Origin: Ascidia mentula
Lineage: Eukaryota; Chordata; Ascidiacea; Phlebobranchia; Ascidiidae
Direction: 5' to 3'
Assembly: GCA_947561715.1 (NCBI GenBank)
Contig: OX387197.1
Location: 26,562,266 to 26,626,265 of the forward strand
DNA length: 64,000 bases
Positions within the stretch are counted from its first letter, which is position 1; each line of letters begins with the position of its first letter. Both the position numbers and the translations under genes were made by a program. The notes under the pieces were generated by a model. That model worked only from the letters and a program-made list of their open reading frames with translations, did no database searches and was not told the DNA's origin. This document shows positions 12,719 through 23,007 of this stretch, one piece after another.

Positions 12719-13155
12719 CATGAAGGGTATTTTATTGTGGAGATATTGCACAACTGACCTATGCAAACTTATTTACAGTTAAGTTATAATAATATGTCAT
12801 TAACTAAGAGATAAGTAAAACTTCAAGATAAACAATTATTATCACGTATTGTAAAAGGCACTATACGTACATAAGAAGATTTCATTGAAACACACACTTT
12901 GTACTGTACATTGACTAGAAATCACACAAAAAGTTACAGAAATATAACACTTTTTGATGGCTGGCAATAAATGGGTCACAGCTGTTAAGTGCAAAACAGC
13001 TTTTCTATACATTTCGCTCCTATTAAAAACGCAGCCCAGGTGCGGAATTACAAAGCTTGATTCTCGAATTAAGACAAAACAACAACATGGATGTTTTCGT
13101 TCATTTAGTGATCAAGTAAATTTTCCATTCAGCGTCACAAGCGAGCGAGTTGTCT

Positions 13156-15332
13156 TTACGCCGTTGATTGTTTGTAACGTAAACTCACATCGTCGTCCAC
13201 AAAACAAGCCAAATTCTTTTTAAACACGAACTTTACAACGAGAATCGCGCACACGATTACAAACACCAAGATCAGATCGTGGAAGAGCAAGCTCACGATA
13301 CCGGCGCCTACGTCATCCCAGTAAGATAGGCTGTTAGCGCAGCAATCACAAGAACCAGTTGTGTCACCAGGAGTGGTGGTTTGACCTGGGATGGTTGTAA
13401 CAGATGGTGTTGTGGTGGTGTCCGGTAAGTTACCAGCTGATGTAGTTGTTGCTTCTGGTGGTGCTGTGCTGGTTATATCCTGGTTTGAATCTGTTGTAGT
13501 GGCGGTCACGGGATCTTACAAAAAACACAACACCCCGATTTCAATATGAATAATTTATATTTATGTTCCGATTACTTTCATGTTGTGAATTAATTTTGAT
13601 CCCTCTGGTTCAGATTTGTTTACCTGTTATGTTGCAACCCAAACTACCGACAACCATACGCCGCACCCGAAAACGTTATAACATAGAAATCACTCACCAA
13701 TAATCCCGTTGGCGTCACACATTCCTGGACATGCGCATGGACTTTCAAGGATGAAATCCTGAAACAATCTGTAATGTTAAGATTCTTACCTGATTCGACC
13801 TAGAAGGTCTCATCAGTGCAGCTGGTGTGACTATTATAGACGATCTTGCAGACTAAACGGCCAAGCAAAGATTTCCACTTTGTGGTGATACAATCACCGT
13901 CATCTTACTACAGTTTATACGTTTATAAGTTTTTACACAAACAACTCACGTATTGGGTGATGTAGGTTTCACCGATAAACTGAATGTTGTGTTCGGTTAG
14001 GCCAGGAGTGCAGATCAAAAACACGTCCGTTGACCTGGAAATGGTAAAAACTTTGTTACAACTGAGTTGGATCATACAAAGCATTGCTTTCTTTTTGTGA
14101 AACATTTGGGCCATTTCTTTAGATGTTACGATGTTTCGTGTAGCCAAGGATTAATCTTAATACACACATTACCTGGCGTTATCATATGAGTAGTAAGTAA
14201 TAGCAAGACCCGCAGTGATGGAATAGGAGAAATCCTCATAGTATTGAGATCCAAGTTCGTACTCTTCGGAGCTGCTGTTGCTTTGTTGCAAAACCTGCAC
14301 ATTTCAACATGGAACAGTCCGTAAGAGGGGTTTAAACCCCGGTGATTTCTATGGTTTTGTATTTATTTATAACCTATGTTCTCTTTAGAATGAAATGTTC
14401 TTACAAAACTTTCATTTTTAGAAGGTACATTAATTACGCCTGATCGTTTTCTGTTTAATGGACAATTTGTTTCAAACCAGCACAGCTGTCAGTCGTTTAA
14501 ACCGAAGTAAATCTTGTGACTGTGACATCACAGAGTGCAACAGTAATCATTTCCAAATAAGATTTTCATTGACTTAAGTTTTCTCAGACAAACTACCATG
14601 CAGATCTTACCGCTAAATTTGTAAACTGTATTGAATCGAATCCAATGCAAGGATTGTACGAATACAACCACCCGTCACCGCCCTCTAGTGTCCATCTAGG
14701 TGCTTCGTCAGCGGGAACAGCAAGACTGTTGAGGTCGATGATTCCTGAACCGTCAAGTGTTTCACATCTGAATTTTATAATTCGAACGATTTGAAAAAAG
14801 ATTATCGCGATTTAATTGTTTGGTAGGCAAGTTTATTGCAGATAATATGGAACATTTCACTTTACGCATAATACAAAGGGTGTCCTAACATTTAAAAAAA
14901 AGATAATGGGTAAACCAAGGGTCAGCACCCCTTGGCAAGCTTGCCAACCCAAAGTGATTTACGAATTCATTCTCCAATCATTTCCCATGCTTTCAGGACT
15001 GTGATGCGTCAGCAGAATGAATGGTGAAAAGTGTCCGAGAATAGTGTAAGTTTAACATTAAAATTCACATAGCGGGCCGACTTATTTTAACGTATTTTGG
15101 TGTGAGCATGTTGATTCGCACGCGAAGTCATTAAAATTTTAACATAAGTTGTAGCACACGGCGTTTAAAAAGTTGCCGAACCTCGGTAAAATCAATCCAG
15201 TTGAAGTCACCTCATAGCAGTTTTATTTCCTTACCTGCATTGGTCCAATCTGTTGCAACGTTGAGAAGCAGCAAGATGGAGAAAAAAGCAACTCGTTATC
15301 AGAACAGTAAGCGTGCTGATGTGTTTGTTCAT
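13156..15332 (-). CDS. MRH-domain type I membrane receptor, gene B of tandem array
   Basis: Exons: 15235-15332, 14611-14767, 14173-14294, 13950-14034, 13698-13758 and 13156-13514. Phases are 2-0-2-0-1, giving 293 residues. Signal peptide MNKHISTLTVLITSC onward, then QRCNRLDQC and a domain starting CETLDGSGIIDL with YNPC, VLQQSNSS, LAITYYS, FLICTPG, FIGE, TQY and SPCACPGMC. All four expected MRH contacts (Q, R, E, Y) are present. The stalk is a longer Thr/Ser/Pro mucin-like segment ending GSCDCC. The membrane-proximal SYWDDVGAGIVSLLFHDL and the helix ILVFVIVCAILVVKFVF match genes C and D. The tail is short: after VDDDVSLRYK it stops where C and D run on for about 40 residues. A donor-like GAT-GTGAGT sits inside the tail, so an alternative spliced tail cannot be excluded. 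The 5' flank resembles that of gene C. Confidence 0.75.
13797..13870 (+). repeat. Dispersed repeat (GTCTCATCAGTGCAGCT family), in gene B intron 4
   Basis: Contains GGTCTCATCAGTGCAGCTGG followed by GTGTGACTATTATAGACGAT and an AAACGGCC end. Related copies lie at 23677-23762 and, with the second half inverted, at 19755-19856. A short copy is at about 10903-10925. A shorter TCTCATCAGTACAGCT match is in intron 1 of gene C and its pseudogene. Family not identified; probably a short non-autonomous element. Confidence 0.6.
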
Positions 15333-17192
15333 GGCAGGTATGTAGGTTGTGTACAGCTCAACTAATCACACTAAGACCTGTGTCTAGCCATGTGTATACA
15401 GTGGGTATTAATTAATTAAAATGGTTATGCGATCGTTATTTTTAGAATGCTAGCTTCAGGTAAACAACTAGTTTTTGTGCTACTGGGCACAAGGAATGTA
15501 TTAAATCATCACAAACCGACGGAAGCTGTAACAAAACTTATTGATTTGCATAATAGAAAACGTTAAAATAGCTATAAGGGCATGTCTGTCCTGCAAAAGA
15601 TTTCATTTCCGTTCAAAACAGTGGTGTAAAAAATCTGTGCGATGAATAAGCGTACGTTTGTTTTACAACAACTGGTGCCAACAATTTTGCAATAAATAAT
15701 GAACTTTCCTCAAACAAAAACGTTGGCTAACTTATCATGTGTGTTTTCAACTGAATGTATCAGTGGCTATCAACTTCTGAAGACGATTTTACAAAAAATA
15801 CGTATACAATACAGAGATCATATGCTGGTTAAACGAATACAAAACCTTTTACGTTTCAATGATTCAAGTCATGACGTAAATATCTTCCTCGGTAATTTCA
15901 AAGAATCTGATTTAAGGTACAACAATCAAACATTGATTTTTGCCGACATTTGCTAAATAACGAGGCTTTTATGTTCATTTTACGTTTAGCTGTGCCAGGA
16001 GGTCAGATTCTTTGAAACTGCTATATGCCTGCTGCAAAAGCAACACGTCTTCTTCAGTTATGGAATAATAAACCTTCACAATATGATTTCATTATATGTC
16101 CCTTGCCAATATCACCCAATCTCATCAACAAATTTTGCCCCCAATATCATAAACTATGCCTGTAATAAAACTGTGTTGTATTTTAAACCCTCATATATCA
16201 TCACAGCTCAGTGTCTGAGTGCATCTGGTTGGTTAATTAGCTGGCGCAATGCACAACCGCTTGCAACAATTCGTTAATTATTGCAGAAGTTTATTGACCC
16301 CACAGAAGCTTGTTTGTTACATCACAATCGGTAATTAGATCAAAGAGTTTCGTTAGCCATCCACCCTCACTTCCAGACATTTGTGACAATTTTTTACGAT
16401 AGTTTCTCCGTTCTTGCATTTCTTACAAGAAAATGGTGTTACTCATTAGAGCACGAATACGATGCTACAACCACTGCTACAATGCTGAGCAAACGTTAAT
16501 CTAGAAGCATGATGTACACAGATCGTGTTTGAAACGTTTACTCAGCATGTCGAGCATTCTAGCGTTGGCTTTCTTTTTCAAGGTTATTCACTGTCAAGTA
16601 TTTCGCACCTAAATCAAATTCATTTTCCTAAAGTCATTTGTACACATCCTGTTTTGTAATGTACATTCTTATTAGTAATTTTCAAAATTTTATAAATTTG
16701 CCTCTACACTCGTAGCAGCTCCCATACATAAGTAAGGTTTATTTCAAGGTCGATCAGCACTTTAAAGTGTGTCCTACAGGGCGACAACTTCCGGTGAACA
16801 ACGCCACTTTCACTCACGACGAAAAATAAACCGAAGTAAAGCTGTACTGCAAACAACAGAAGGAAACGCAACCCAACAACTTTAGGAAACGCGTGAATCA
16901 AGTTGAAGTTGCAACACATTTCAGCATTCGTCATAACAGAAAGTAAAACCATTTTTAAATCCGACGGGAAAGACTCCACGACCTGCAGTGAAAAGTGTGT
17001 TGAATGGAATCACGCGACACAACATGTTTCAACCAAATGGATTAAATAAGGTTATAGTCTAAATTTACTACCGTTCGATTCAGTGTTTGAAAAATCTTGG
17101 AAACAAGACATCTCAGTCGTTTGATGATGTATCGGTTTTCTTTGGTTTGCAAACGACGTGTTTTTGGTAATCATATGCAACGTTCTTATTTA
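15333..17192. other. Intergenic between MRH genes B and C, with a shared upstream block
   Basis: The first 90 bases upstream of gene B (on the minus strand ATTAATTAATACCCACTG, then the AACCTACATACCTGCC leader) match the flanks of gene C and of the pseudogene copy. A second conserved block is at 16273-16347. Short open frames at 15699-15956 and 16704-16979 show nothing recognisable. Confidence 0.45.
16273..16347. promoter_or_regulatory. Conserved MRH-gene upstream block (gene B copy)
   Basis: GTTAATTATTG (HNF1-like) is followed by TTGACCCCACA, GCTTGTTTGTT and, at 16338, GATCAAAGAG. The same order occurs about 480 bp upstream of gene C (20066-20154) and of the pseudogene (40116-40204), and partly upstream of gene D. 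Here it lies about 940 bp upstream of the gene B start. Confidence 0.45.
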
Positions 17193-19584
17193 CTAGTCTG
17201 AATAAACGTTCTCAATGTTGTGGAAGTTCATATCTGGGGCTGGAGCGATATTGAACGTCTTCATAGCTTCCGTACGATTAGCTGACTCGTGATTGGACGC
17301 AGCTTGTGCTGATTCCTGGGGTCGGAAACTTATGTCCCCGTCATCCACGAAAAATGCCAACCGCTTTTTAAAAACGAACTTCATAACGAGAATCGCGCAC
17401 ACGATAACAAACACCAAGATCATATCGTGGAGAAGTAAGCTCACGATATCGGCTTCCACACTATCCCAGAAAGAGAAACTGTTTTTATTGCAGGAATCGC
17501 CGGAATCAGTTGTGTTACCAGATGCTTTTGTGGTTTGGTCTTGGGTGGTGTCTGATGGTATTGTGGTGGTGTCGGTTGGTAATGGGGTGGTGTCTGGTGA
17601 GTTACAAGATGTTGTTTCCTCGTCTGGAGCTGTGCTGGTCATATCTTGGTTTGAATCTGGTGTGGTGCCGGACCCGGGTTCTTTTAAAACACAATAAACC
17701 AAGGTAACCATTCAAAATGTGTTTTTGATGTGATCTTAAACCGTTGAGTTTATTTTCATGTAGTAAACAATTCACATCCCTTTATTTCAGATACATTTCC
17801 AAAGTGTCTTGTGCGTCACCATTTATATCTTATAAATAACTTGTGACTGCCCCAATCGAGGGGATTTCCATAAAACCATGCTCTATATCACAGAGGTAAA
17901 AGAAGCCAGTCGCAATACTATACAGCACCATAATTTTCCTTTTGTAAACCATGCATAGAAGTTACAATACGATACTCACAACTATAATACGATATAGAAA
18001 ATACACACAATTAACACGACATATATATTTTTAAAATCTATATAAGCATGGAATTAAACATTAATTTAGCGGAAGTGGCAATTCTTCCTTTAAACTATCG
18101 GCAACCACACGGTGCATGTGGAACATTGTTGCCTAGAAATCACTGACCAATAATCCCGCTGGCGTCACACATTCCAGGGCATGCACATGGACTTTCAAGG
18201 ATGAAATTCTGAAACAATTCGATTTTTACCTATAGATTAGACATACTTCCAGACATAAGAAGGCAGGATTGCACCACTATCAACTTGCGGGATATGTGCT
18301 CACGCACCACAGTATCTTGCCTACAATAGCTCCTGTAGCTCAGTTGGTAGATCGTTGTGTCTGGTTAGCCCAGGGTCGTGAGTTCAAACCTCACCGTGAG
18401 CTTGATTTTTCCAATCTCGCTCCGAGTATGCGTGAACAAGGGGCTTTAATGCAATGTCTTGAGGTAAGCCCAGGGTCGTGAGTTCAAACCTCACCGGGGC
18501 CATGATGCCAGGGGACCTATCTACAGGTCGGTATGGATGTATCAAGTAGTTCAATCAACTTACGTATATACTCTCGAGACTGGGAGCTTCACCGATAAAT
18601 TGCAGCTTGTGTTCACTTAGACTGGGTGTGCAGATCAAATACACGTTAGTTGTACTAAAATTGACAAGACATTTTTTAGGAATCAATTAAATCAACCCTA
18701 GCGTTTGTTGTAATAGTCACTAAAGTGATTTCGGAATTACCGGGCTAAACATTCGATAGTTTAAAAATCCCAATTGTTACTTGTTTTAAAGCATAAATGA
18801 CTTTTTCCCTTACTTTACAATGAAGTGTTTACAATGCTTACCAGAAAAACGCAACCGAAACTTAATATTAAAGTGTTGTTCTGTGTAAAAATTGTGTGTC
18901 CCCAAAAGTTTATATTCATGAAGCAAAACCTTAAAGCAACTTAACCTGAGAGTGGATGAGCCGTAGGTAATGGCGAGACCCGCTGTGAGGGAATAAGAAA
19001 AATCCTCAAAGGCTTGGGTTCCTATATCGTACTCATAGATGCTCTCGTCGCTTCGCTTCAAGGCCTGCAGAGATTTGTACAAAAACATACATTTTTCGTG
19101 TGGAAATTGCGAACAACCGCATGCATAAAACAAAGGTCAACACATCATTGATCAATCAAAATTCATAAACCTCCTACCGCTAAATTCACAAATGCCTTGG
19201 AATCGAATCCGATGCATGGATTGTACAAATACTCCCACCCGTCAGCGTCCTCTAGTGTCCATCTAGGTGCTACGTCGGCGGGAAGTGCAAGACTGTTGAG
19301 GTCAATGATGCCTGAACCGTCAAGTGTTTCACACCTGTATCAGGTTTAATCAAAAATAATGCGATTCAGTTGAAGCCAACATGATGAAAATAGATACAAG
19401 AAAATTCACATGTGGTCTCATCAGTACAGCTTTGGTGGTAATACGACGGTAAACAGATTGGTCCCGACCACTTAACATTTACGTACCTGCATTGGTCCAA
19501 TCTTTTGCAACGTTGAGAAGCAGAAAGGTGGAGAAAAAGGCAACTCGCTATCAGAACAGTAAGCGTGCTGATGTGTTTGTTCAT
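17193..19584 (-). CDS. MRH-domain type I membrane receptor, gene C, with altered binding residues
   Basis: Exons: 19487-19584, 19178-19334, 18946-19064, 18564-18654, 18148-18208 and 17193-17680. Phases are 2-0-2-0-1, giving 337 residues, the longest member. Signal peptide MNKHISTLTVLIASC, then CETLDGSGIIDL, YNPCIGFD, EYDIGTQAFEDF, LAITYGSST, VYLICTPSL, FIGE and SPCACPGMC. The expected sugar-contact Gln is Lys (ALKRSDES replaces VLQQSNSS), and the Arg at the exon 3/4 junction is Ser (AG+T). Glu and Tyr remain. Exon 4 is two codons longer than in its paralogues. The long Thr/Ser/Pro stalk is followed by the family transmembrane segment (about residues 259-279) and a 58-residue tail ending NVYSD, one step short of the YSNL seen in gene D. 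Intron 4 carries a tRNA-derived SINE-like insertion. Probably expressed, but probably not a classical M6P binder. Confidence 0.72.
18327..18502 (+). mobile_element. tRNA-derived SINE-like sequence with two B boxes
   Basis: A box-A-like TAGCTCAGTTGGTAGA is followed by GTGAGTTCAAACCTCAC, a perfect T arm with B box. About 100 bases on, GGTCGTGAGTTCAAACCTCA occurs again. The D and anticodon stems do not pair well, so a working tRNA is unlikely. It sits in intron 4 of gene C, in antisense. Confidence 0.55.
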
Positions 19585-19754
19585 GGCAGGTATGTAGGTT
19601 GTGTGCACCTCAACTAATTACACTACGACCTGTGTATCACCTTATGTACTCAGTGGGTATTAATTAATATGATTATGTGATCGTTATGTTTAGAATGCTC
19701 GTAGATAAACATCTAGGTCGTTTAAATCAGCATGGATGCAATAATACTAATTCT

Positions 19755-19856
19755 GTGAGCTGCATACAGTTGGCCACTGTTTCGACCTATAAGGTTTCAT
19801 CAGTGCAGCTCTTTTCCTGGCCGTTTGACCTACAAGATCGTCCATAGTCACACCAA
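19755..19856 (+). repeat. Dispersed repeat copy with inverted right half
   Basis: The left part (GAGCTGCATACAG, GGTTTCATCAGTGCAGCT) matches 23677-23762 directly. The right part (GGCCGTTTGACCTACAAGAT onward to AGTCACACC) is the reverse complement of the right half at 13797-13870, so it is a foldback or rearranged copy. It is also present in the segmental copy near 39805-39890, with a short deletion. Confidence 0.55.
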
Positions 19857-20065
19857 GCATGATTCCATTGTAGACGTATGTCTTTCTTGCTTAGCCGAAA
19901 TTAAAACACACACGAATATAAAAAAAAACCGATCCTACCGAAAATATCCTTCGAACGTTTCGTAATATCTGTCTTCTATTTTAAACTCTCTTATCAGCGG
20001 AATTCATGGTCTGAGTAACTTGGTGGTTGGTTGGCTGGCTGGCACATCGCCACTTCAAACTATTC

Positions 20066-20154
20066 GTTAATTATTGTTTGGCAGAAAATAGTTGACCCCA
20101 CAATAGCTTGTTTGTTGCGTCACAATTGGACAAAAACGGTAATTGGGTCAAAGA
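20066..20154. promoter_or_regulatory. Conserved MRH-gene upstream block (gene C copy)
   Basis: GTTAATTATTG at 20066 (HNF1-like), TTGACCCCACA, GCTTGTTTGTTGCGTCACAA and GGGTCAAAGA at 20145 (HNF4/TCF-like) lie about 480 bp upstream of the gene C start. The arrangement is kept upstream of gene B and of the pseudogene. Factor names rest on motif resemblance only. Confidence 0.45.
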
Positions 20155-20406
20155 TTTTCCTCAGTCGCTCACCCTTGCCTAAAGGCCTACGTACCAAAAA
20201 TGGTCAAGGTCATGTGGTGGGCAAGTGTAAAACAGGGGCAGGAATTTGAAATGTAACGAAAATGGAGTTGGTACGTTTATTCGCATCATTGTTTATATCT
20301 TGCAAACTGTTAATTTCAAAACAAAAAAGGTCAAATACTTTGTAATAATAAAAAATGACGCACACTGCTATTGTTTGACTGGGTTTAAGAAAAAGGTGGA
20401 CTCATT

Positions 20407-23007
20407 TTATTCCAAGTTTGAGTAAACGTTCTCGATGTTATGGAAGTTCATATCTGGGGCTGGAGCGATGTTGACGGTCATCACAGCTTCCGTACGATTA
20501 GCTGACTCGTGATTGGACGCAGCTTGCGCAGATTCCTGGGGTCGGAAACTTATGTCCCCGTCATCCACGAAAAATGCCAACCGTTTTTTAAACACGAACT
20601 TCATAACGAGAATCGCGCACACGATAACAAACACCAAGATCAGATCGTGGAGAAGCAAGCTTACGATATCTGCTCCTACGTCATCCCAGTAAGATGGAAC
20701 GTTTTTATTGCAACAATCACAAGATCCAGTTGTGTTACCAGGTGGTGTCGTGGTTGCATCTGGTTCCGTTGGTGCATCTAAAAATATTGGCAGTAAAGCG
20801 TCCGACCCAAATGCCTACGAAAAAATGTAATCGAGATTTGCGCCCGGGATGTCCTGGGTTCAGATTCCGGTGAGGTAAAAATATTCAAAACCACACAATA
20901 TTTCTATGGTTAAAATTAAACTAATGGGTGATTTAACTTCGGTTTGTACATTGGGAAATAAAGAACATCATTAAGACAAACTAAAAGTCTTGAAACAGCC
21001 TCGTTTGGTGCTGCAACCTATTGACTACATGCTCCACTCGCCATTATGTCATACTAGGCAAGTATTTAGGACAAGCACAACATACAGAACATTAAACACT
21101 AGTTGGGAAATTCCAAAAACACCTAAAATGATAAACGAATCGAAACTATCGACAACCATACGGTGCATGTTAAACATTCCACATAGAAATCACTCACTAA
21201 TAATCCCGCTGGCGTCACACATTCCAGGGCAAGCACATGGACTTTCAAGGATGAAATCCTGAAACAGTCTGTATCGTTAAGATTCGATCCTACGAACTTA
21301 TTATGGAAAGAAAGGTTCAATCGGGATAACAGATAATAAAAAAAAACATTATTCCCGTATTTTTAACGCAAGCAGGAACGCCTAATTATGTGAACATTAA
21401 TGAGGAAAGGTTTGTACTATCATGTTTGAAGGCAACTCACGTATCGGGTAACTATGGTTTCACCGATGAACTGAAGATTGTGTTCGGTTAGGCCGGGAGT
21501 GCAGATCAAGTACACGTTTGTTGCCCTGGAATTGGTAAAAAGTTGGTTACAAAGCTGTTAACTTATTTACTTGATTCCATACGGGTTAAATAATTCATTG
21601 GTTCATAATTTATTTACAAAGAACTTTGGAAAACGATTGCTAACCTTAAAAAACAGCATAGTACCACAACTATACATACAGGGTCGTCCCGAAGTAAAAA
21701 AAGTATTTTCTACACCATTGCTCATAAAAATCTTAGAAATAGGCAAGGTTTGGCAACCCAGGCTATATGTGACCATGCATAATGTTACGAAGTTAAAAAA
21801 GTTATTCTTCTTCAACAGCGCATATATTTAATGTTACTTTACAACGTTTAACCTGGGTGGAATCTTAATACACACATTACCTGAGGTAGTCATATGAGTA
21901 GTAAGTAACAGCAAGACCCGCAGCGACGGAATAAGAGAAATCCTCATAGTATTGAGATCCAAGTTCGTACTCTTCGGAACTGCTGTTGCTTTGTTGCAAA
22001 ACCTGCACATTTCAACATGGAACAGTCCGTTAGAGGGGTTTAAGCGACGGTGATTTATATGTTTAGTATTTTTGTCCTATGTTTTTTTTTACAGTAAAAA
22101 CAGGGGCTTGCCAAACTTTATTGCTCGCTACCCTCTTTTAGAACAAACTTCACGCGCCCTTCATTGACATTCACCGAATTTTAAGAAAATCTGAAAAGTA
22201 ATTTTAATAAAACGACTGAAAAACTGCGAGTCTAGATAAAAACCCAGCATTCGTGTATGGAGGCTTAAATTGTGAAATATTGCAGTCAAATATTGTATTT
22301 TGTGTTATCTTATTGAACTCTTCGCCCATAAAATTCTTATTGAACTCTTCGCCCGTAATCAAAAGTCGTGACTTTCAACTCGGTTCGTACCGCTAAATTT
22401 GTGAACTGTATTGAATCGAATCCGATGCATGGGTTGTACGAATACAACCACCCGTCACCGCCCTCTAGTGTCCACTTAGGTGCTTCGTCAGCGGGAACAG
22501 CTAGACTGTTGAGATCGATGATGCCTGAACCGTCAAGTGTTTCACATCTGAATTGCGTAGAAAGTACTTTATATTCCATTGATGATCACCTTGTCTAAAC
22601 CACGTGATCAAATTAACATGTTTAAACACAGATAAAGTATGCGATAACCAAAATGGTGAATCCCCTGGTTTTGCGTGGTACTGCTGTATTTTATTCAATA
22701 GAACAATCGCTTGGAATACCCTGGGTAGCGAGTTCGAACCCCAATGGAAGCGTGATGCTAAACTGTGGCCTAAAGTGAAATACAAAGTTGGATGTGATTT
22801 AGGGAATAAAAAATTTTCATCGGCTTTTCCATGCCATGGCATATAATGGATAAATTCCATGGACAACCTTATAATATTAAAGTTGAACAGATAATTATGC
22901 ATGAGTTACCTGCATTGGTCGATTCGTTGACAACGTTGCGAGAGAGACCGGGGAAGGAAAAGGCACGCGGCCACCACAATACCCAGCAGACAAGGATATT
23001 TCCTCAT
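20407..23007 (-). CDS. MRH-domain type I membrane receptor, gene D of tandem array
   Basis: Exons: 22910-23007, 22391-22547, 21881-22002, 21441-21525, 21198-21258 and 20407-20777. Phases are 2-0-2-0-1, giving 297 residues. Signal peptide MRKYPCLLGIVVAACLFLP differs from that of B and C, but QRCQRIDQC and the domain are close to gene B: CETLDGSGIIDL, YNPCIGFD, VLQQSNSS, LAVTYYS, VYLICTPGL, FIGE, TRY and SPCACPGMC. Q, R, E and Y contacts are all present. The stalk is very short (about 20 residues, ending GSCDCC), then SYWDDVGADIVSLLLHDL and one helix (about 217-237). The 60-residue tail ends NVYSNLE, whose YSNL fits a YxxPhi sorting or signalling motif. The stop codon TAA is inside an AATAAA. 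Intron 1 has a B-box-like GCGAGTTCGAACCCCA at about 22729. Confidence 0.75.
22309..22356 (+). repeat. Two-copy 27-bp tandem repeat in gene D intron 2
   Basis: TTATTGAACTCTTCGCCC occurs twice, 27 bp apart, just downstream of exon 3 of gene D. No function seen. Confidence 0.7.

Larger units (their letters stand above)
11489..13155. other. Intergenic between MRH genes A and B
   Basis: Very AT-rich at 11630-11950. It contains two diverged copies of a roughly 165-bp direct repeat (listed separately). No coding segment recognised. Confidence 0.4.
18746..20950. repeat. Segmental duplication, source-side copy
   Basis: This segment spans gene C exons 3 to 1, the C-D spacer and the last exon of gene D. 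It is repeated with a few percent differences and small indels at 38797-41014. The order and orientation of all parts are kept. Confidence 0.85.

Noticed and set aside
13923..14147. Independent small gene in the 74-codon minus-strand frame
   Set aside because: It is exon 4 of gene B read through into intron 3.
18327..18400. Functional tRNA gene
   Set aside because: T arm and B box are perfect, but the D and anticodon stems do not pair and a second B box follows, so a SINE or pseudo-tRNA is more likely.
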